A stretch of 8,655 nucleotides of DNA from Bryobacterales bacterium (GTDB lineage Bacteria > Acidobacteriota > Terriglobia > Bryobacterales > Bryobacteraceae). The notes beneath the pieces were generated by a model. It was not told where the DNA came from, made no database searches, and saw only the letters and a program-made list of their open reading frames with translations. Below are positions 6,001 through 8,655 of the stretch, in pieces; position 1 is the stretch's first letter; each line of letters begins with the position of its first letter. A program made the position numbers and the translations under genes. Where the stretch lies: the NCBI GenBank assembly GCA_003487005.1, contig DNFG01000395.1, positions 1 through 8,655 of the forward strand, read 5' to 3'.

Positions 6001-6864
6001 ATGAAGCAGAGCGCAGAGTCGGCGGCCAGCCCCTGGGAGGTGGCGCCCAGTCAATTCGAGACGATCAGGATGATGGCCCGGACGGCCTTCGGGCTGGACC
6101 TGAAGCCAGGCAAGGAAGCGCTTGTGTCGGCGCGCCTCGGCAAACGGGCCCGGGAACTGGGACTGGACGGGATCCGGACGTATCTGGAGCGGATTCAGGC
6201 CGACCGGACGGGCGTGGAACTGATCGCACTGATCGATGCGCTGACAACGAACTACACGAGCTTCCAGCGCGAGCCGCAGCACTTCGATCTGCTGCGGACG
6301 CGCGTCCTGGAGCCGGCGGCACGGGACCATGGCCGGGTGTCGATCTGGAGCGCGGGCTGTGCGACCGGCGAGGAGCCGTATACGATCCTGGTCCACGCGG
6401 CCGAAGTATTGGGCGAAGCGGGGCTGGACCGCTTGCGGCTGGTGGCAAGCGACATCTCGACGCGTGCGCTCGAGTCGGCACGGCGGGGGATCTATACGGA
6501 AGACCGCGTGGCGCCTCTGCCGGAGAGCTGGCGGCGGAAGTACTTGCAGCGGGGCACGGGCGAGCAGCAGGGTTACGTGAGGGTGAAGGAGAGCTATCGC
6601 AAGCGGATCGATTTCCAGCGGCGGAACCTGATGGAGAGCCACCCGGATCTGCCGCCGTTCCACGTGATCTTCTGCCGGAACGTGATGATCTACTTCGACA
6701 AGCCCACGCAGGAGGCGCTCGTGGGCCGGTTCGCGGAGAAGCTGGAGCCGGGCGGATGGCTGCTGATCGGCCACAGCGAGGGGCTGATGGGGATCCGGCA
6801 CGGTCTGGAGTACGTGATGCCGGCCGTGTACCGGCGCCCGGCGGGAACAGGGAGGGCACGATGA
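6001..6864 (+). CDS. cheR: Chemoreceptor glutamate methyltransferase CheR
   Basis: CheR uses S-adenosylmethionine to methylate glutamates on chemoreceptor signalling helices, resetting receptor sensitivity. The 287-residue product has the N-terminal helical domain (about 15-90) ending in TTNYTSFQRE (82-91), the family's TTNxTxFFRE site with Gln for the second Phe. The methyltransferase domain has SAM-binding WSAGCATGEEPY (116-127), SDIS (150-153), CRNVMIYFD (225-233) and GGWLLIGHSEGL (251-262). Its beta-subdomain carries RGTGEQQGYVRV (184-195), equal in length to the loop of E. coli CheR that binds the NWETF receptor tail. There is no TPR extension. The ATG at 6001 has GAGG 8 bases upstream. 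Its stop overlaps the cheD start in ATGA (6861-6864), which suggests translational coupling. Confidence 0.96.
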   Translation: MKQSAESAASPWEVAPSQFETIRMMARTAFGLDLKPGKEALVSARLGKRARELGLDGIRTYLERIQADRTGVELIALIDALTTNYTSFQREPQHFDLLRTRVLEPAARDHGRVSIWSAGCATGEEPYTILVHAAEVLGEAGLDRLRLVASDISTRALESARRGIYTEDRVAPLPESWRRKYLQRGTGEQQGYVRVKESYRKRIDFQRRNLMESHPDLPPFHVIFCRNVMIYFDKPTQEALVGRFAEKLEPGGWLLIGHSEGLMGIRHGLEYVMPAVYRRPAGTGRAR

Positions 6865-7418
6865 CGCCGGTCGTGGTGGGGGTGGGTGACTGCCAGTTGA
6901 GCGCGGACTCGGAAGCGCAGCTGGTGACGTACGCGCTGGGGTCGTGCATTGCGGTGACGATCTGGGACCCGGTGGCGCGGATCGGAGGGCTGTTGCATTT
7001 CATGCTGCCGGAAGCGGGTCCGGGGCGGGAGAAGGAGGGTGCAAGCCAGCCGTTCCGGTACGCGGACACGGGTACGCCGCTACTGTTCCGGAGCGCGTAC
7101 CGGATGGGGGCAGACAAGAAGCGGCTGGTGGTGCGGCTGGCCGGAGGCGCGGCGGTCGTCAACGACGGAGGCCTATTCAATATTGGGAAGCGGAACTACG
7201 CGGCGGTGCGCCGCATTCTTTGGCAGGCCGGCGTGCTGGTGGAGTCCGAAGAAGTCGGAGGGAGCATCAGCCGAACGGTTCGAATGGATGTCGGTACGGG
7301 GCGGCAGTGGATCCGGACGCCGGATGGAACGGAAAAGGAGTTGGGCGGTGGGCCAGGCGCGCACCGGCCCGTGCTGAACGCGGGAAAGGGAGGTGTGTTG
7401 TGTGCAAACGGCTGCTGA
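6861..7418 (+). CDS. cheD: Chemoreceptor glutamine deamidase CheD
   Basis: CheD deamidates (and can demethylate) specific glutamines on chemoreceptors, and in other bacteria it also binds CheC-type phosphatases. The 185-residue product matches the family. Its catalytic triad is visible as T23 and C29 in TYALGSCIAVTIWD and H46 in GGLLHFMLPEA. The C-H spacing of 17 and T-C spacing of 6 equal those of Thermotoga maritima CheD (T21, C27, H44). Later conserved parts are LVVRLAGGAAVVND and NIGKRNY. The ATG at 6861 is chosen over upstream in-frame starts because it overlaps the cheR stop, has GGAGGG 4 bases upstream and begins the homology. The C-terminal 30 residues (GGGPGAHRPV and onward) look poorly conserved, and their final codons overlap the next gene by 19 bases. 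Confidence 0.95.
   Translation: MTPVVVGVGDCQLSADSEAQLVTYALGSCIAVTIWDPVARIGGLLHFMLPEAGPGREKEGASQPFRYADTGTPLLFRSAYRMGADKKRLVVRLAGGAAVVNDGGLFNIGKRNYAAVRRILWQAGVLVESEEVGGSISRTVRMDVGTGRQWIRTPDGTEKELGGGPGAHRPVLNAGKGGVLCANGC
7388..7393 (+). promoter_or_regulatory. Ribosome-binding site GGGAGG supporting the GTG start of the CheY-type gene
   Basis: GGGAGG lies inside the cheD coding region, 6 bases before GTG 7400, the only well-placed start ahead of the receiver-domain sequence KRLLIVDDS. This fixes the start and shows a real overlap with cheD. Confidence 0.65.
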
Positions 7419-7805
7419 TCGTCGACGATTCGCCCGTCATGCGGTCGTTCGTGAAGCGATCGATCGAGATCGCTGGGCTGCAGGTGGACCGGTGGCTGGA
7501 AGCGGGCCACGGCCGCGAGGCACTGGAGAAACTGGGCGTCGAAGCGGTGGATCTGGTCCTGACCGACATCAACATGCCTGTTCTCGACGGGGAAGGGTTG
7601 CTGAGAGCAATGCGCTCGGACGAGCGGCTGCGAACAGTGCCGGTGGTGGTGGTTTCAACCGACGGCACGGAACTGCGGATGGCCCGGCTGATGGAACTTG
7701 GGGCCTTGGGCTATCTGCGAAAACCGTTTCCGCCGGAGCGGCTGTGCCTGCTGCTCGAGCAGGTATTTCCGGACTGGGCCGAAGAGCGGGGAAAGGAGTT
7801 GAGCG

Positions 7806-7819
<14 letters not shown>
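7400..7819 (+). CDS. cheY: Single-domain response regulator, CheY type
   Basis: This is a cytoplasmic receiver protein, probably phosphorylated by CheA to carry the output signal to a motility motor or other target. The 139-residue product is one receiver domain with no output domain. It has the acidic pair D9-D10 in LLIVDDSPVMRSF, phospho-acceptor D56 in LVLTDINMPVLDG, the switch S86 in VVVVSTDG, and K108 in YLRKPF. It is slightly longer than classical CheY (about 120-130) through a tail EERGKELSDVGF. The GTG start overlaps cheD by 19 bases and the stop overlaps cheX by 14. Its place between cheD and cheX, the predicted phosphatase, supports a CheY role. The motor target cannot be told here because no flagellar or pilus genes are present. 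Confidence 0.92.

Positions 7820-8655
<836 letters not shown>

Noticed and set aside
5614..6801. Minus-strand ORF of 395 codons over cheA and cheR
   Set aside because: His/Arg/Pro-rich shadow of two clearly identified genes on the plus strand.

Overview
The window holds two divergent gene groups of a high-GC Gram-negative-type bacterium. The best guess is an Acidobacteriota-like organism (Bryobacterales/Solibacter type), judged from protein style and a HAMP-less chemoreceptor. This is an inference without any search.

Left part (minus strand, 1-1839): a peroxiredoxin gene is followed 69 bases downstream by the first 412 codons of a sodium:solute symporter (SSS family), which runs off the left edge. 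The peroxiredoxin is the most striking item. Its reading frame is interrupted by one TGA (1627-1629), exactly where the peroxidatic cysteine of the PxxxTxxC motif should be. The frame continues intact to a normal C-terminus with a second cysteine. A two-helix hairpin with the spacing and shape of a bacterial SECIS element starts 15 nt after the TGA. I read it as one 177-residue selenoprotein with an N-terminal signal peptide, an exported selenocysteine peroxiredoxin. A standard gene caller would split or truncate it.

Middle (1840-2010): the divergent intergenic region carries ribosome-binding sites for both sides and an imperfect 23-bp direct repeat with a 30-bp period.

Right part (plus strand, 2011-8655): a compact chemotaxis operon in the order cheW, transducer (MCP), cheA, cheR, cheD, a CheY-type receiver, cheX, cheB (cut by the right edge). 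Gaps are 30, 49 and 17 bases among the first four genes. After that the genes overlap by 4 to 20 bases, which suggests translational coupling. Together they encode a nearly complete pathway: a membrane receptor, CheW/CheA coupling and kinase, CheR/CheB/CheD adaptation, a CheY output regulator and a CheX phosphatase. Notable points are a receptor with no recognisable HAMP domain and an unusual C-terminal tail, a CheA with no visible P2 domain, and a CheR with a pentapeptide-type beta-loop although the local receptor lacks an NWETF-like end.

The plus strand is G-rich on both sides of the divergence, regardless of gene direction. This points to replication-strand bias and produces long meaningless antisense ORFs over the symporter and peroxiredoxin.
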